Assembly (NCBI GenBank): GCA_028291945.1
Contig: JAQGNH010000492.1
Span: 1 to 56,011 of the forward strand
Direction: 5' to 3'
DNA length: 56,011 bases
From: Betaproteobacteria bacterium
GTDB lineage: Bacteria; Pseudomonadota; Gammaproteobacteria; Burkholderiales; SG8-41
Part shown: positions 26,898 through 35,373 of the stretch, one piece after another
Layout: each line of letters opens with the position of its first letter
How positions within the stretch are numbered: position 1 is the first letter of the stretch
Program-made: the position numbers and the translations under genes
The notes under the pieces: generated by a model
What the model saw: the letters and a program-made list of their open reading frames with translations, nothing else
What the model was told of the DNA's origin: nothing
The model's database searches: none

Positions 26898-27911
26898 TCA
26901 ATTCGGCTTTATACCTGTCTCCCGCACCACCTTCGACCACTTCGCCACGTCCGCCTTGATGTATGCGGCGAATTGCTCCGGCGTGTCCGCTGGAATGTCG
27001 AAAGCTTCCGCCGCGAGGCGCTCGCGCACGTCCGGCAGTTGAGTGATCCTCAGCACCTCGCGATTCAAACGCTCGATCACAGGCCGTGCCGTCGCAGCGG
27101 GCGCGAGCAGGCCGTACCACGATCCCGCTTCGAATCCGGGGACGCCAGACTCGTTTACCGTCGGAATGTCCGCCATGACGTACGATCGCCGAACACCGCT
27201 GACGGCGAGCGCGCGCAGCCTGCCGGCCCTGATCAGCGGCGCTGACTGCGCGATGCCCCCGAATATGAGCGACACCTCTCCACTGAGTGTCGCGCCGACA
27301 GCGAGCGCGTTTCCTTTGTAGGGCACGATGACCACATCGATTCCAGCCGTTCTCTTGAAGAGTTCCGCTGCAAGTTGAGAAACGCTGCCTCCTGAGGACC
27401 ACGTAATCTCACCGGGCTTTGCTCTCGCAAGCCGCACGAGGTCCCTGACGCCGCTCACCGGCAGAGAGGGATGCGCGACGAGCACGTAATTCGAAATACC
27501 GATACGTGCGATCGGCGCGAAATCATTGACCGTATCGTAGGGAAGCTTGGGATAAAGACTTGCGTTGATGCCATGCGTGCCCGTCGTGCCGATGAGCAGC
27601 GTATATCCGTCAGGCGCGCTCTTCGCGACGATCTCGCTGCCGACTACGCCGTTTGCTCCCGCACGATTGTCGACGAGCGTCTGCTGACCCCACACTTCGG
27701 TCATTTTCTGTCCGAGCGTGCGCGCGACCAGGTCCGACGGTCCACCCGGAGCGAGAGGAACCACGATGCGTATCGGCCGCGTCGGATACCGCAGCGTCTG
27801 CGGCGTCTGTGCCCCAACGCAAGCAGCAATGCAACACACGAGGGTAGCGCCCCCTCGTGCAAGGAGTGCCGTGCATCGATTCGGCGCAGAGATGGCGTGT
27901 GCGATTTTCAT
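26898..27911 (-). CDS. Bug/TctC-family receptor (first of a tandem pair)
   Basis: 337 aa from the ATG at 27911 (MKIAHAISAPNRC), which puts the hydrophobic signal at about 17-34 (GATLVCCIAACVGAQT); a longer frame to 27968 adds 19 polar residues. Mature part: LRYPTRPIRIVVPLAPGGPSDLVAR, DNRAGANGVVGSE, PDGYTLLIGT, SSGGSVSQLAAEL (SQL where most have xxHL), VPYKG and MADIPTVNESGVPGFE. Divergent from the next bug, with 154 bases between their starts. Ligand unknown. Confidence 0.92.
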   Translation of the reverse strand: MKIAHAISAPNRCTALLARGGATLVCCIAACVGAQTPQTLRYPTRPIRIVVPLAPGGPSDLVARTLGQKMTEVWGQQTLVDNRAGANGVVGSEIVAKSAPDGYTLLIGTTGTHGINASLYPKLPYDTVNDFAPIARIGISNYVLVAHPSLPVSGVRDLVRLARAKPGEITWSSGGSVSQLAAELFKRTAGIDVVIVPYKGNALAVGATLSGEVSLIFGGIAQSAPLIRAGRLRALAVSGVRRSYVMADIPTVNESGVPGFEAGSWYGLLAPAATARPVIERLNREVLRITQLPDVRERLAAEAFDIPADTPEQFAAYIKADVAKWSKVVRETGIKPN

Positions 27912-28065
27912 TTCAGGGTGCGTTGGTGGTTCCCAATGATTAAACGTGATTGCGTTCTGTCGTGTCAATCGAAGTGGGGCTCGTCGCGATCGCGGTGTGT
28001 GCCGCCATCAGCTCTACAAAGCGGTAAGATCGCGAAATCGTTTGCCACAAAAGAGAGAGTACCTC

Positions 28066-29046
28066 ATGACATTTCTCATTCAAGGTCGAGCAATGGCCTG
28101 CGCAGCTTCTGTCGGCGCGTGTTGTTTTGTCGGAAGTGCAGGGGCGCAAGCCTATCCAAATAAACCGGTTCGCCTGATCGCGCCTTCTTCGCCGGGCAGC
28201 GGCGTCGATATCGTTGCGCGCATCATCGCTCAGCCTCTGTCGGCTGATTTCGGTCAGCAAATCGTCATCGATAATCGCGCCGGTGCGGGAGGCAACATCG
28301 GCGCGGAAACGGCAGCCAAGTCGATTCCGAACGGATACACGCTGATCATGGCTACGCCCAGCCAGGTGATCAACGCTGTGATCTACAAGAATCTTTCGCG
28401 CGATCTCCTCGGCGAGTTCAGTCCGATCACCCTCGCGACGTCAGGCCAGTTCGTTTTGATCGTACACCCGGCGGTACCGGCAAAGTCCGTATCACAGTTC
28501 ATTCAGCTCGCAAAAGCAAAACCCGGCGCGCTTCAGTACGCGTCGGCAGGCAACGGCAACGTCACGCATCTCGCGGGCGAGCTCTTCAAATCCATGGCAG
28601 GAGTGGACATCTTGCACGTGCCCTACAAAGGCTCCGGCCCCGCGTTGACAGAACTGATGGGAGGACAGGTGCAGGCAATGTTCGCCAATATCGCGGCTGC
28701 CATGCCTGCGATTCGATCGGGCAAGGTGAACGCGCTGGCTTCGTCGGGCGCGAAGCGCACTGCGATCGCGCCCGACCTACCCACGATCGCGGAAAGCGGT
28801 GTTGCGGGTTACGAGGTCGCAGCGTGGTTCGGCCTGCTCGCGCCCAAGAATACTCCGCGCGAAATCGTGGCAAGGCTTAACGCTGCAGCGGTGAAAGCGC
28901 TGCGCACAGCGGAGACGACCGAGCGTCTTGCACGCGAAGGCATGGATACAGTGGGAAGCAGTCCGAATGATTTCGCAGCGTATCTTCAATCCGAAGCGCG
29001 CAAGTGGGCTAGGGCGGTCGAGATTTCAGGCGTGCGGGCACACTGA
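28066..29046 (+). CDS. Bug/TctC-family receptor
   Basis: 326 aa from the ATG at 28066 (MTFLIQGRAMACAASVGACC) with AGAGAG before it; the frame is open further upstream without a signal. Signal peptide to about residue 28, then AYPNKPVRLIAPSSPGSGVDIVAR, DNRAGAGGNIGAE, PNGYTLIM (Asn for Asp), ASAGNGNVTHLAGEL, HVPYKGSGPA and APDLPTIAESGVAGYE. It precedes the ion-channel gene by 19 bases; whether they share a transcript is unclear. Confidence 0.93.
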   Translation: MTFLIQGRAMACAASVGACCFVGSAGAQAYPNKPVRLIAPSSPGSGVDIVARIIAQPLSADFGQQIVIDNRAGAGGNIGAETAAKSIPNGYTLIMATPSQVINAVIYKNLSRDLLGEFSPITLATSGQFVLIVHPAVPAKSVSQFIQLAKAKPGALQYASAGNGNVTHLAGELFKSMAGVDILHVPYKGSGPALTELMGGQVQAMFANIAAAMPAIRSGKVNALASSGAKRTAIAPDLPTIAESGVAGYEVAAWFGLLAPKNTPREIVARLNAAAVKALRTAETTERLAREGMDTVGSSPNDFAAYLQSEARKWARAVEISGVRAH

Positions 29047-29065
29047 ACACCACGGAGAAAAGCCC

Positions 29066-29512
29066 ATGCTCGATCAGATCGCTGTCGGCTGCGTGCTGGT
29101 GGCTACGACTTCAATCATTCAGGCTGCTTTCATGTTGAGCGGCTTCGGCGCGCTGCAGACGCTGAGAACCCACGAGCGCAGGTTCGCACGTCATCACGCC
29201 ACGATGATCATCACGCTTTTCGTCCTGTACATGTTTCTGGCGATGATCGTCCAGGTCTGGGTGTGGGCTGCGGTATATGTGTGGATCGGTGCGATCGGCG
29301 CATTCAACGATGCGCTGTACATCTCCACTGCCACGTTTACCACGGTCGGGTTTGGCGATGTGGCCGTCGCGCCGGAGTGGCGGCTGCTGCTGGGTTTCGA
29401 AGGTGCAAACGGCATGATCATATTCGGCTGGGCTACGGCACTCATTATTGCTGCTATACAGCATTTCGACGTCTGGCCGCGACCTCGCCCACATGCGAAC
29501 CGCGGTGACTGA
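29066..29512 (+). CDS. Two-helix potassium channel (Ion_trans_2 type)
   Basis: 148 aa from the ATG at 29066 with GGAG upstream. Hydrophobic segments at about 4-28, 45-70 and 103-130 flank a pore helix and selectivity filter TTVGFGD (92-98), the hallmark of K+ channels (TVGxGD). No cytoplasmic RCK domain, so a small ungated-looking channel or the pore part of a multi-subunit one. The longer reading frame starting at 28928 overlaps the bug and is not used. Confidence 0.9.
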   Translation: MLDQIAVGCVLVATTSIIQAAFMLSGFGALQTLRTHERRFARHHATMIITLFVLYMFLAMIVQVWVWAAVYVWIGAIGAFNDALYISTATFTTVGFGDVAVAPEWRLLLGFEGANGMIIFGWATALIIAAIQHFDVWPRPRPHANRGD

Positions 29513-29643
29513 ATGGAGGCTCGTAACGCCGTCGATGTTGTGTATTTGCACAGACCTCATCCACCGGTTTTCGGCACGCTTCTTGCCCCTTTTTTCGAGT
29601 GCGGTGATGAACCGTACACCTGTCCATCGATACTGGAGGCGTC

Positions 29644-29931
29644 ATGAACCAGCAAGACAAAAACCAGCAACAACAGAACCAACAAGGTCAACAAGGAAAC
29701 CAGAGCGGCCAAGGTCAGCAAGGTCAGCAAGGTCAACAGGGGCAGCAAGGCCAAAAAGGCCAGCAAGGCAATCAGCAAGGTCAGCAAGGTCAGAACCAGT
29801 CGGGCCAGCGAGACCAGCAAAGCCAACGCGATCAGCAGAACCAGCAGGGGCAGCAAGGCCAGAAGGGCCAGCAAGACAATCAGCAAGGTAATCAGCAAGG
29901 CAACCAGCAGGACCAGCAGAACCGTCGTTAG
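29644..29931 (+). CDS. Gln/Gly-rich low-complexity protein
   Basis: 95 aa made almost wholly of Gln, Gly and Asn with scattered Lys, Arg, Asp and Ser. The core is repeated GQQ(G/K) units, and it starts MNQQDKNQQQQNQQ. There are no hydrophobic or aromatic residues. It is probably real: a GGAGG ribosome site sits before the ATG and a long hairpin terminator follows. Such composition is intrinsically disordered, in the style of hydrophilins or prion-like linkers. No family recognised. DNA is a tandem of CAGCAAGGT-like 9-mers, so length variation is expected. Confidence 0.65.
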   Translation: MNQQDKNQQQQNQQGQQGNQSGQGQQGQQGQQGQQGQKGQQGNQQGQQGQNQSGQRDQQSQRDQQNQQGQQGQKGQQDNQQGNQQGNQQDQQNRR

Positions 29932-29963
29932 GACTGCTCACTTACGACCTTGTAAGTTCGAAG

Positions 29964-30004
29964 AAAGCGGGCTGCGAACATGTGTTCGCACCCGCTTTTG
30001 TTTT
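29964..30004 (+). terminator. Intrinsic terminator after the Gln-rich gene
   Basis: AAGCGGG pairs with CCCGCTT, continuing into TGCGAACA / TGTTCGCA inside, for a stem of about 15 bp, followed by TTTTGTTTT. It lies 33 bases after the stop codon and supports expression of the low-complexity gene. Confidence 0.85.
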
Positions 30005-30193
30005 GCACTCTTTGGCTGACTTCGCAGCCTTTGGGTGTAGAGCGACGCAGCGAGAGGGTTTCAATCGCGTGCGCATACCCGCCTCCAACTCCTTTTAGGC
30101 GACGATGGTTGAGTGGCCGACGCCTGTGCGCGGCATGAGCGTTGCTCGCTTTGCGTCGCGGGCCCGGTTAGGTCTTTTTCCGAGGACACGACT

Positions 30194-30705
30194 GTGGCAA
30201 AGACGCCGAAGAAAGACGATGCGATCGAGCTCCTGAAGCAGGATCACCGCAAAGTGGAAGGTCTTTTCAAGGAATTCGAAAGACTGAAGGAAGAAGACGA
30301 AGACGCGACCGCCGAAGTCATCGAAAGCGCATGTATGGAGTTAAAGATCCACGACAAGATCGAGACTGAGATTTTTTATCTGCGGTGCGCGCACAGGCGG
30401 AGCAGGAGGAAATGGAGGACCTGCTTGACGAGGCCGAAGTGGAACACGAAACAGTCAGAGAGCTGATCGAGAAGTTGGAAGGCATGGATTCGAGTGATGA
30501 GAAACGTGAAGCGCACTTCACGGTGCTGTCCGAGTACGTGAAGCATCACGTCCAGGAGGAAGAAAAAGAGATGTTCCCGAAGCTCAGGAAGCTGAAGGAG
30601 CTGGACCTCGAAGGGCTCGGCGCCGAAATGAAAGAGCGCAAAGCCGAGCTAATGGCGGAGATGGGAGCTGAGTCGGAGGAAAGTGAGGGCGAGGAAGCGA
30701 CGTAG
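30194..30705 (+). pseudogene. Hemerythrin (HHE) protein with a single-base frameshift
   Basis: Starts GTG at 30194 with GAGGA before it (AKTPKKDDAIELLKQDHRKVEGLFKEFERL). The frame breaks after KIHDKIETEIFY. Adding one C at about 30380 gives YPAVRAQAEQEEMEDLLDEAEVEHETVREL and joins the downstream frame that ends at 30705. The iron-site residues expected of the fold are present on both sides: HDKIETEIFYP, EHETV and HHVQEEEKEMFP. The intact whole would be about 170 aa. Either a new pseudogene or a sequencing slip. An intact relative is at 42493. Confidence 0.88.
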
Positions 30706-30760
30706 GTTGCGTCGCGCGAGAACGTGAGTGTCCCTACATCGGGAGAGTCATAATCTGAGA

Positions 30761-30788
30761 AAAAGGGCGCCTGAGCGCCCTTTTTTTT
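30761..30788 (+). terminator. Intrinsic terminator after the hemerythrin gene
   Basis: Stem GGGCGC (30765-30770) / GCGCCC (30775-30780) with a CTGA loop and eight T's. The A's on the other side could also serve transcription from the minus strand, where the Fe-S gene ends at 30889. Confidence 0.9.
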
Positions 30789-30888
30789 GGGCACAACGAC
30801 TGACGTTCTAATCAGCCGCCGATGAGACGGTCAAGTCCGTTTTGTATTTTAGTCCACGACGATAATGGCCTAAGCGCTCGCATCCCGA

Positions 30889-32205
30889 TTACACAGGGGT
30901 TATCGCGCTCGGCCGCAACGGCAGTGACTGCTCACCGAGCAGATCGCGCTCGATCACATCCCGTACTTCGTCAAGCCTGAGGCCATGCTTTTCGATGAGG
31001 TCCATGACGTCGGCGATCACCGCGTTCGCGTCGTTCATTTTCTTCAGCCGCTTGAAATGATCTTCGCGGCTGATCCCCATACTTTCGCCGATGAGCTCGA
31101 GGAAATTAACGACTTGGAACGGCCATTCGGTCTCGTGGCTGCACAACTCGCGATGACACGCGTGATAGACGCCGGCGAGTGTCGTGACGCCGGCCTGTGC
31201 CGCAGCTTCGAGCACGCTGCGATGCACATCGCGCTTGTACGCGGGAAGCGGCTGGAGCGTATTGCACATCCAGCCCACGCGAGGCTGCTCGAGGTCGACG
31301 AAGTCGAGGCCGGGAATCGCACGCAGCAGACTCACGGCTGCCTCGGTAACGCCGGCGACGCCGGGATGCTCGTGCAGTCCGACGCGTTTTTCCACGCGAT
31401 GGCGCAGCAGGGGTTTCAGGCGGTCGAGTTGGCTTGCGACATAAATTACAAACGCTTCGAGCTCATAGGAAAGCGCGCCGGCTGATTCGGTGCGCCGCCC
31501 CGGTAGGACGTTCTCCCCGATCTGTACCTGGCAGGTCGGACACCACGACAGCACTTTGGCTGCGCCCGTTGCGGCGAAACGATCGGTGGTGCGGTACGCA
31601 ACGCGTCCCGAAGCATCGAGATCTCCAGTGCGAAACTGCAGCACGCCACAACAGTCGCCTGGGCCGCCCATGACCTGGTAGGACACTCCCAGGGCATCGA
31701 GGATATCCAGACACAAAAGCACGATGTGCGGCGTCTTCAAAACGTTGCAGCCCGTGTAGAACACGACCTGCGGATTAGCACTCGCCTCGGTCCGGAAACG
31801 TGCGAGCACCTCAGGGGCCAACTGCATGCGCGAAAGGATGCGAACGCCCCGGCCCATGGCGGCAAAAGCGTTCGCGCCCTTGCTGTGCTGCTCTTCGCTG
31901 GTTGCGCGCCTTTGCATCGCGAGCCGCGCCAGCGTGAGCATGAACCTCGGGTTCACCCCGTCCTTGCACCGCGGAATGCAACTGCCGCTGCCTGAGCAGA
32001 CTTGTGCCCAGCGCTCCGCCTGCGCCGGGCCCGAGTCGCCGTTGATGATGCGCAGAACGCCTGACACGGTGTCTACCGCATTGCTTTCGGCTATGCCGGC
32101 GGGGGCCGTCATCGGACACACCTCGAAGCAGCCCCCGCAGCGGGTGCAGCGATCAAGGACTTCTTGCGTGCGCGCTTCCAGTGCTTCGACGAATGTCGTG
32201 TCCAT
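30889..32205 (-). CDS. CCG-domain iron-sulfur protein (HdrD/GlpC-like)
   Basis: 438 aa. The N-terminus has one clear 4Fe-4S motif, CTRCGGCFEVCP (residues 19-30), and a second cluster of cysteines in CSGSGSCIPRC. The first CCG domain shows GCNVLKTPH...GPGDCCGVLQ and CPTCQ; the second is off-type, ending HACHRELCSH where CCG would stand. Proteins of this type carry electrons for heterodisulfide reductases, glycolate or lactate oxidases and glycerol-3-phosphate dehydrogenase. No flavin partner is adjacent, so its donor is unknown. Confidence 0.88.
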   Translation of the reverse strand: MDTTFVEALEARTQEVLDRCTRCGGCFEVCPMTAPAGIAESNAVDTVSGVLRIINGDSGPAQAERWAQVCSGSGSCIPRCKDGVNPRFMLTLARLAMQRRATSEEQHSKGANAFAAMGRGVRILSRMQLAPEVLARFRTEASANPQVVFYTGCNVLKTPHIVLLCLDILDALGVSYQVMGGPGDCCGVLQFRTGDLDASGRVAYRTTDRFAATGAAKVLSWCPTCQVQIGENVLPGRRTESAGALSYELEAFVIYVASQLDRLKPLLRHRVEKRVGLHEHPGVAGVTEAAVSLLRAIPGLDFVDLEQPRVGWMCNTLQPLPAYKRDVHRSVLEAAAQAGVTTLAGVYHACHRELCSHETEWPFQVVNFLELIGESMGISREDHFKRLKKMNDANAVIADVMDLIEKHGLRLDEVRDVIERDLLGEQSLPLRPSAITPV

Positions 32206-32340
32206 GTGTAGAGGTTACCGATCGCTGCAGCCAAGAAAGTCACAGGATAGCAAACATCACGAAATCCCCGAGCCAAACCATGAAAATCCGAGCCAAATCA
32301 TTGGTATGATCGCGGCAGCCGTTACCCTCACTCAAAAACG

Positions 32341-33579
32341 ATGGCGGAATCCCACAGCCGGACGCTGATCTGCAGTGTCCTTTTTATCGACATCGTGGAG
32401 TACTCGCGTAAGCCGGTCGTCGAGCAAATTGCGCTCAAGGACCGGTTCAACGAGCTACTGTCGCACGCGCTGCGAGGCGTTGCCGTCAACGATCGCATCA
32501 TTCTCGATACCGGCGATGGCGCTGCAATCAGCTTCATCGGTGATCCGGAAGACGCCCTTTTTGTTGCGAGCGACCTGCGAGACGCGATAGCCAAAGAAAC
32601 GGATCCGATCGACCTCGAGCTTGGCACGCGCATGGGCATCAACCTCGGGCCGGTTCGCTTGGTGAAGGACATCAACGGTCAGCCGAACATCATCGGCGAC
32701 GGCATCAACGTGGCGCAGCGGGTCATGAGCTTCGCCAAGCCCTCGCAAGTCCTGGTCTCGCGCTCGTACTACGAAGTCGTTTCGCGCCTGTCGGAGGAAT
32801 CGTCGAAGCTCTTCACGTACGAGGGTTCGCGAACGGACAAGCATATCCGTGAGCACGAAGTCTATGGGGTGGGCGACGTTTCCACGCTTCACAGGCGCGC
32901 GGAGCAGCACGATTCACAGGTTAAGGCCGAAGGTACGCTGGGTCGCCGTGTCGGCGCGGTCTCGACTGCTGCCAAGGGCGTTTACGATCGCCTGAGCGCG
33001 AAGCCGCGGCTCGCGACGGTCGTTGCGGTGGCGCTGATCTTGTCGGTTGCACTCGGCGGCCGCACGCTGCGGTCGAATCCCGAAGCCCAGGACGCACCAC
33101 CGGTCGACGTCGCACGTGTCTCCGACGAGGGCCCGGTTGCCCACGCTGCCACTGAAACGCCGGCGCAGCGAAAGTCCGTAGACCTGAAGTCCGTGCCGCG
33201 CGTTGCTGTTGCGGATACCAAATCGGTATCGACGCCGCCTGCCGCGCTCGCCACTCCGCCCTCGCAAACGAAGCGCGCTCAAGTCGCGGTGATTTCGGAA
33301 CCGAAGACCGCTACGCCCGAAGCCAGGCGCACCGAGAAACCGGCACCTGGGGCTCAGGTCCCGGAAGGTGAACCGGCCACCGTTACACTTGCGATATCTC
33401 CGTGGGGGCAGGTCTTCGTCAACGGCAAAATGCGAGGCGTCAGCCCGCCGCTTCAGGAACTGGAGCTGCCACCCGGCAAACACCGCATCGAGGTGAGGAA
33501 CGATGGTTCTGCAACGCACGTCGTGTCGGTAAACGCCAAACCCGGCGAGCGCCTGAGAATCAAGCACAAATTTAATTAG
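32341..33579 (+). CDS. Class III nucleotide-cyclase-like protein with TM and PEGA domain
   Basis: 412 aa. The cyclase homology domain (about 1-175) keeps both metal-binding Asp positions (LFIDIVEYS and TGDGAAI) and the Asn/Arg pair (GDGINVAQRV). The Lys that normally reads adenine before GD is Leu here (ILDTGDG), so cAMP synthesis is uncertain. Then a membrane segment (about 220-240, ATVVAVALILSVALGG), a Pro/Thr/Ala-rich linker and a C-terminal PEGA-type domain (ISPWGQVFVNGKMRGVSPP...GKHRIEVRN) that would lie in the periplasm. First gene of a three-gene signalling cluster. Confidence 0.9.
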   Translation: MAESHSRTLICSVLFIDIVEYSRKPVVEQIALKDRFNELLSHALRGVAVNDRIILDTGDGAAISFIGDPEDALFVASDLRDAIAKETDPIDLELGTRMGINLGPVRLVKDINGQPNIIGDGINVAQRVMSFAKPSQVLVSRSYYEVVSRLSEESSKLFTYEGSRTDKHIREHEVYGVGDVSTLHRRAEQHDSQVKAEGTLGRRVGAVSTAAKGVYDRLSAKPRLATVVAVALILSVALGGRTLRSNPEAQDAPPVDVARVSDEGPVAHAATETPAQRKSVDLKSVPRVAVADTKSVSTPPAALATPPSQTKRAQVAVISEPKTATPEARRTEKPAPGAQVPEGEPATVTLAISPWGQVFVNGKMRGVSPPLQELELPPGKHRIEVRNDGSATHVVSVNAKPGERLRIKHKFN

Positions 33580-33586
33580 GTTCAGC

Positions 33587-33988
33587 ATGTACATCGCACG
33601 ATACGTTCTTCTGCTGGTGATCTGCCTTGCCGCGCTGGACGGCTGTTCCTCGGAGCCCGTGCAAGGTATGAAACGAATTTTCCAGAGCAAAGGCGATGCG
33701 GAGCTTGCGGCCGGCATAAAAAGCTACGAGGACGGCAAATACAACGACGCGACGCTGAGCTTTCAGAATGCAATCAATACAGGCCTCAGTGACGCAGATC
33801 AGGTCACCGCGAACAAATATCTGGCCTTCATCAGTTGCGTAGCGGGGCGCGAGCGCCAATGCCGCGCGTACTTCACACGAGCCTTGGAATTGAATCCATC
33901 TTTCGAGCTGGAAGCTTCCGAAGCAGGACATCCGCAGTGGGGACCTGTGTTTCGCAGTGTCAAGAACGCCTCGCTCAAGCGTAAATGA
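33587..33988 (+). CDS. TPR-like lipoprotein, possibly TssQ family
   Basis: 133 aa with a lipoprotein signal (YIARYVLLLVICLAALDGC, Cys at residue 20), then a helical repeat: AAGIKSYEDGKYNDATLSFQNAIN and FTRALELNPSFELEASEAGHPQWGPVF. That layout is like the small lipoproteins annotated as TssQ, which accompany some type VI secretion loci, but no T6SS structural gene is in the window. It starts 7 bases after the cyclase gene and stops 1 base before the kinase start, so the three form an operon. Confidence 0.75.
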   Translation: MYIARYVLLLVICLAALDGCSSEPVQGMKRIFQSKGDAELAAGIKSYEDGKYNDATLSFQNAINTGLSDADQVTANKYLAFISCVAGRERQCRAYFTRALELNPSFELEASEAGHPQWGPVFRSVKNASLKRK

Positions 33989-33989
33989 G

Positions 33990-35243
33990 ATGACATCCGA
34001 AGTGCGCAAGATGGGGCGCTACGAAATCGTCGCCGAGCTTGGCAAAGGCGCGATGGGCACGGTGTACAAGGCGGTGGATCCGCTGCTCAATCGCACTGTC
34101 GCACTCAAGACGATCAGCGTTGCCCCGAATGACCCCGAGATGGCCGAGTACAAAGCCCGGCTCTTTCAGGAAGCAAAAGCGGTCGGCGGGCTCAACCATC
34201 CGAACATCGTCACGGTCTACGACGTCGGGGACAGCGGTGACCTGCCATACCTCGCCATGGAGTTTCTGGAGGGTAAGGAACTCGCGACGCTGACCGCGAA
34301 GGGTGCCCCGTTGCCCGTCGAGTACGCGCTGGAGGTCACGCTGCAGGTTGCCGAAGGGCTGGCGTACGCACACGAGCACGGCGTGCTTCATCGCGACATC
34401 AAACCCGCGAATATCATGATTGTGCACGACAGGTTGGTGAAGATCGCCGACTTCGGAATCGCACGCATGCGCACCACGCAGAGAACGGATGGCCCGGCAG
34501 CGCTCGGTTCGCCGCGCTACATGTCGCCGGAGCAAGTGCTGGGCAAACGCGCTGATCACCGCTCCGATATTTTTTCGCTGGGCGTGGTGCTATACGAAAT
34601 GCTGACGGGGACGTCTCCATTCGCGGGTGCCGATCTCAACGCCATACTTTTTCAGATCGTCAACCTGCTGCCGGCAGCGCCGAGCACGATCAATGCCGCG
34701 ACGCCGACGATGCTCGATTTGATCGTTACGAAAGCATTGGCGAAATCCCCTGAAGATCGCTATGCGAGCGCCAGGGAATTCGCAGACGACCTGAAGCAAT
34801 GCCGCACCGAGTTCGATCCGGAGCTGCGCGTTTCGGGTGTTGCAACACCGGGACCGTCAGCGCTTCCGAAAATCGATCCGTACGCCGTGACGCCGCTCCT
34901 CGCCCAATCCTATCCGCAGGCGCGCCAGAGCGACGCACAAACAAGCACGCTAGGCACTGCGACGCTCGGCTTGGCCAAAGACTTCGACTCCCTCTCCGCA
35001 ATGGTCAGACTCGCCTCGCAGACGGGCGTCGCGCAGACCTTCGAGGGCTACGTAAAAGCACAGGAAACGGAAGCACAAGAAGCCGAGAAGGCCGATGCAG
35101 TCGCGGTGCATGGGAAAGTCGTGCGCGAACAGTCTTCGCACCTCGTCTCGGCCATTTCGAAGTGGAAAAAATCCGATCAGCTCATATTTGCGGCCAGCGT
35201 CGCGACCGCCGCGGTCGTTGGCGCGTTGATCGTGCTGGCCTGA
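33990..35243 (+). CDS. Membrane-anchored Ser/Thr protein kinase (Hanks type)
   Basis: 417 aa from the ATG at 33990. The kinase domain (11-275) is complete: GKGAMGTVYKA, K40 in VALKTI, the alpha-C Glu in RLFQEAKAV, HRDIKPANIM, DFGIARM, SPRYMSPEQ and SDIFSLGVVLYEML. After a linker of about 120 residues rich in Gln/Ala/Glu, one membrane segment closes the protein (LIFAASVATAAVVGALIVLA), making it tail-anchored with the kinase in the cytoplasm. Likely targets are unknown; the cyclase-PEGA protein next door is a candidate. Confidence 0.94.
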   Translation: MTSEVRKMGRYEIVAELGKGAMGTVYKAVDPLLNRTVALKTISVAPNDPEMAEYKARLFQEAKAVGGLNHPNIVTVYDVGDSGDLPYLAMEFLEGKELATLTAKGAPLPVEYALEVTLQVAEGLAYAHEHGVLHRDIKPANIMIVHDRLVKIADFGIARMRTTQRTDGPAALGSPRYMSPEQVLGKRADHRSDIFSLGVVLYEMLTGTSPFAGADLNAILFQIVNLLPAAPSTINAATPTMLDLIVTKALAKSPEDRYASAREFADDLKQCRTEFDPELRVSGVATPGPSALPKIDPYAVTPLLAQSYPQARQSDAQTSTLGTATLGLAKDFDSLSAMVRLASQTGVAQTFEGYVKAQETEAQEAEKADAVAVHGKVVREQSSHLVSAISKWKKSDQLIFAASVATAAVVGALIVLA

Positions 35244-35373
35244 CGGCCGCACGCTTCGGGTTCTTTCAGTCGCGGCGTGAGGCCGCTCCCAACCACCGCC
35301 GCGCCACGCGATCGCCAGTTGCCCCGCTCCCCGCGATGAAAGTTTCTGTTCGTTCCCGCGGGCACTGAGCGCT

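Noticed and set aside
26818-27402. The 195-codon upstream extension of the bug frame that ends at 25807
   Set aside because: It only mirrors the neighbouring bug in another frame; the GAGGA site and signal peptide set the start at 26817.
29557-29898. Leucine-rich minus-strand frame that looks like a membrane protein
   Set aside because: It is the antisense reading of the CAG/CAA-rich Gln gene, which always gives Leu-rich text. It has no ribosome site.
32341-35243. A type VI secretion locus
   Set aside because: Only a TssQ-like lipoprotein and a kinase are present; no sheath, VgrG, ClpV or membrane-complex genes occur.
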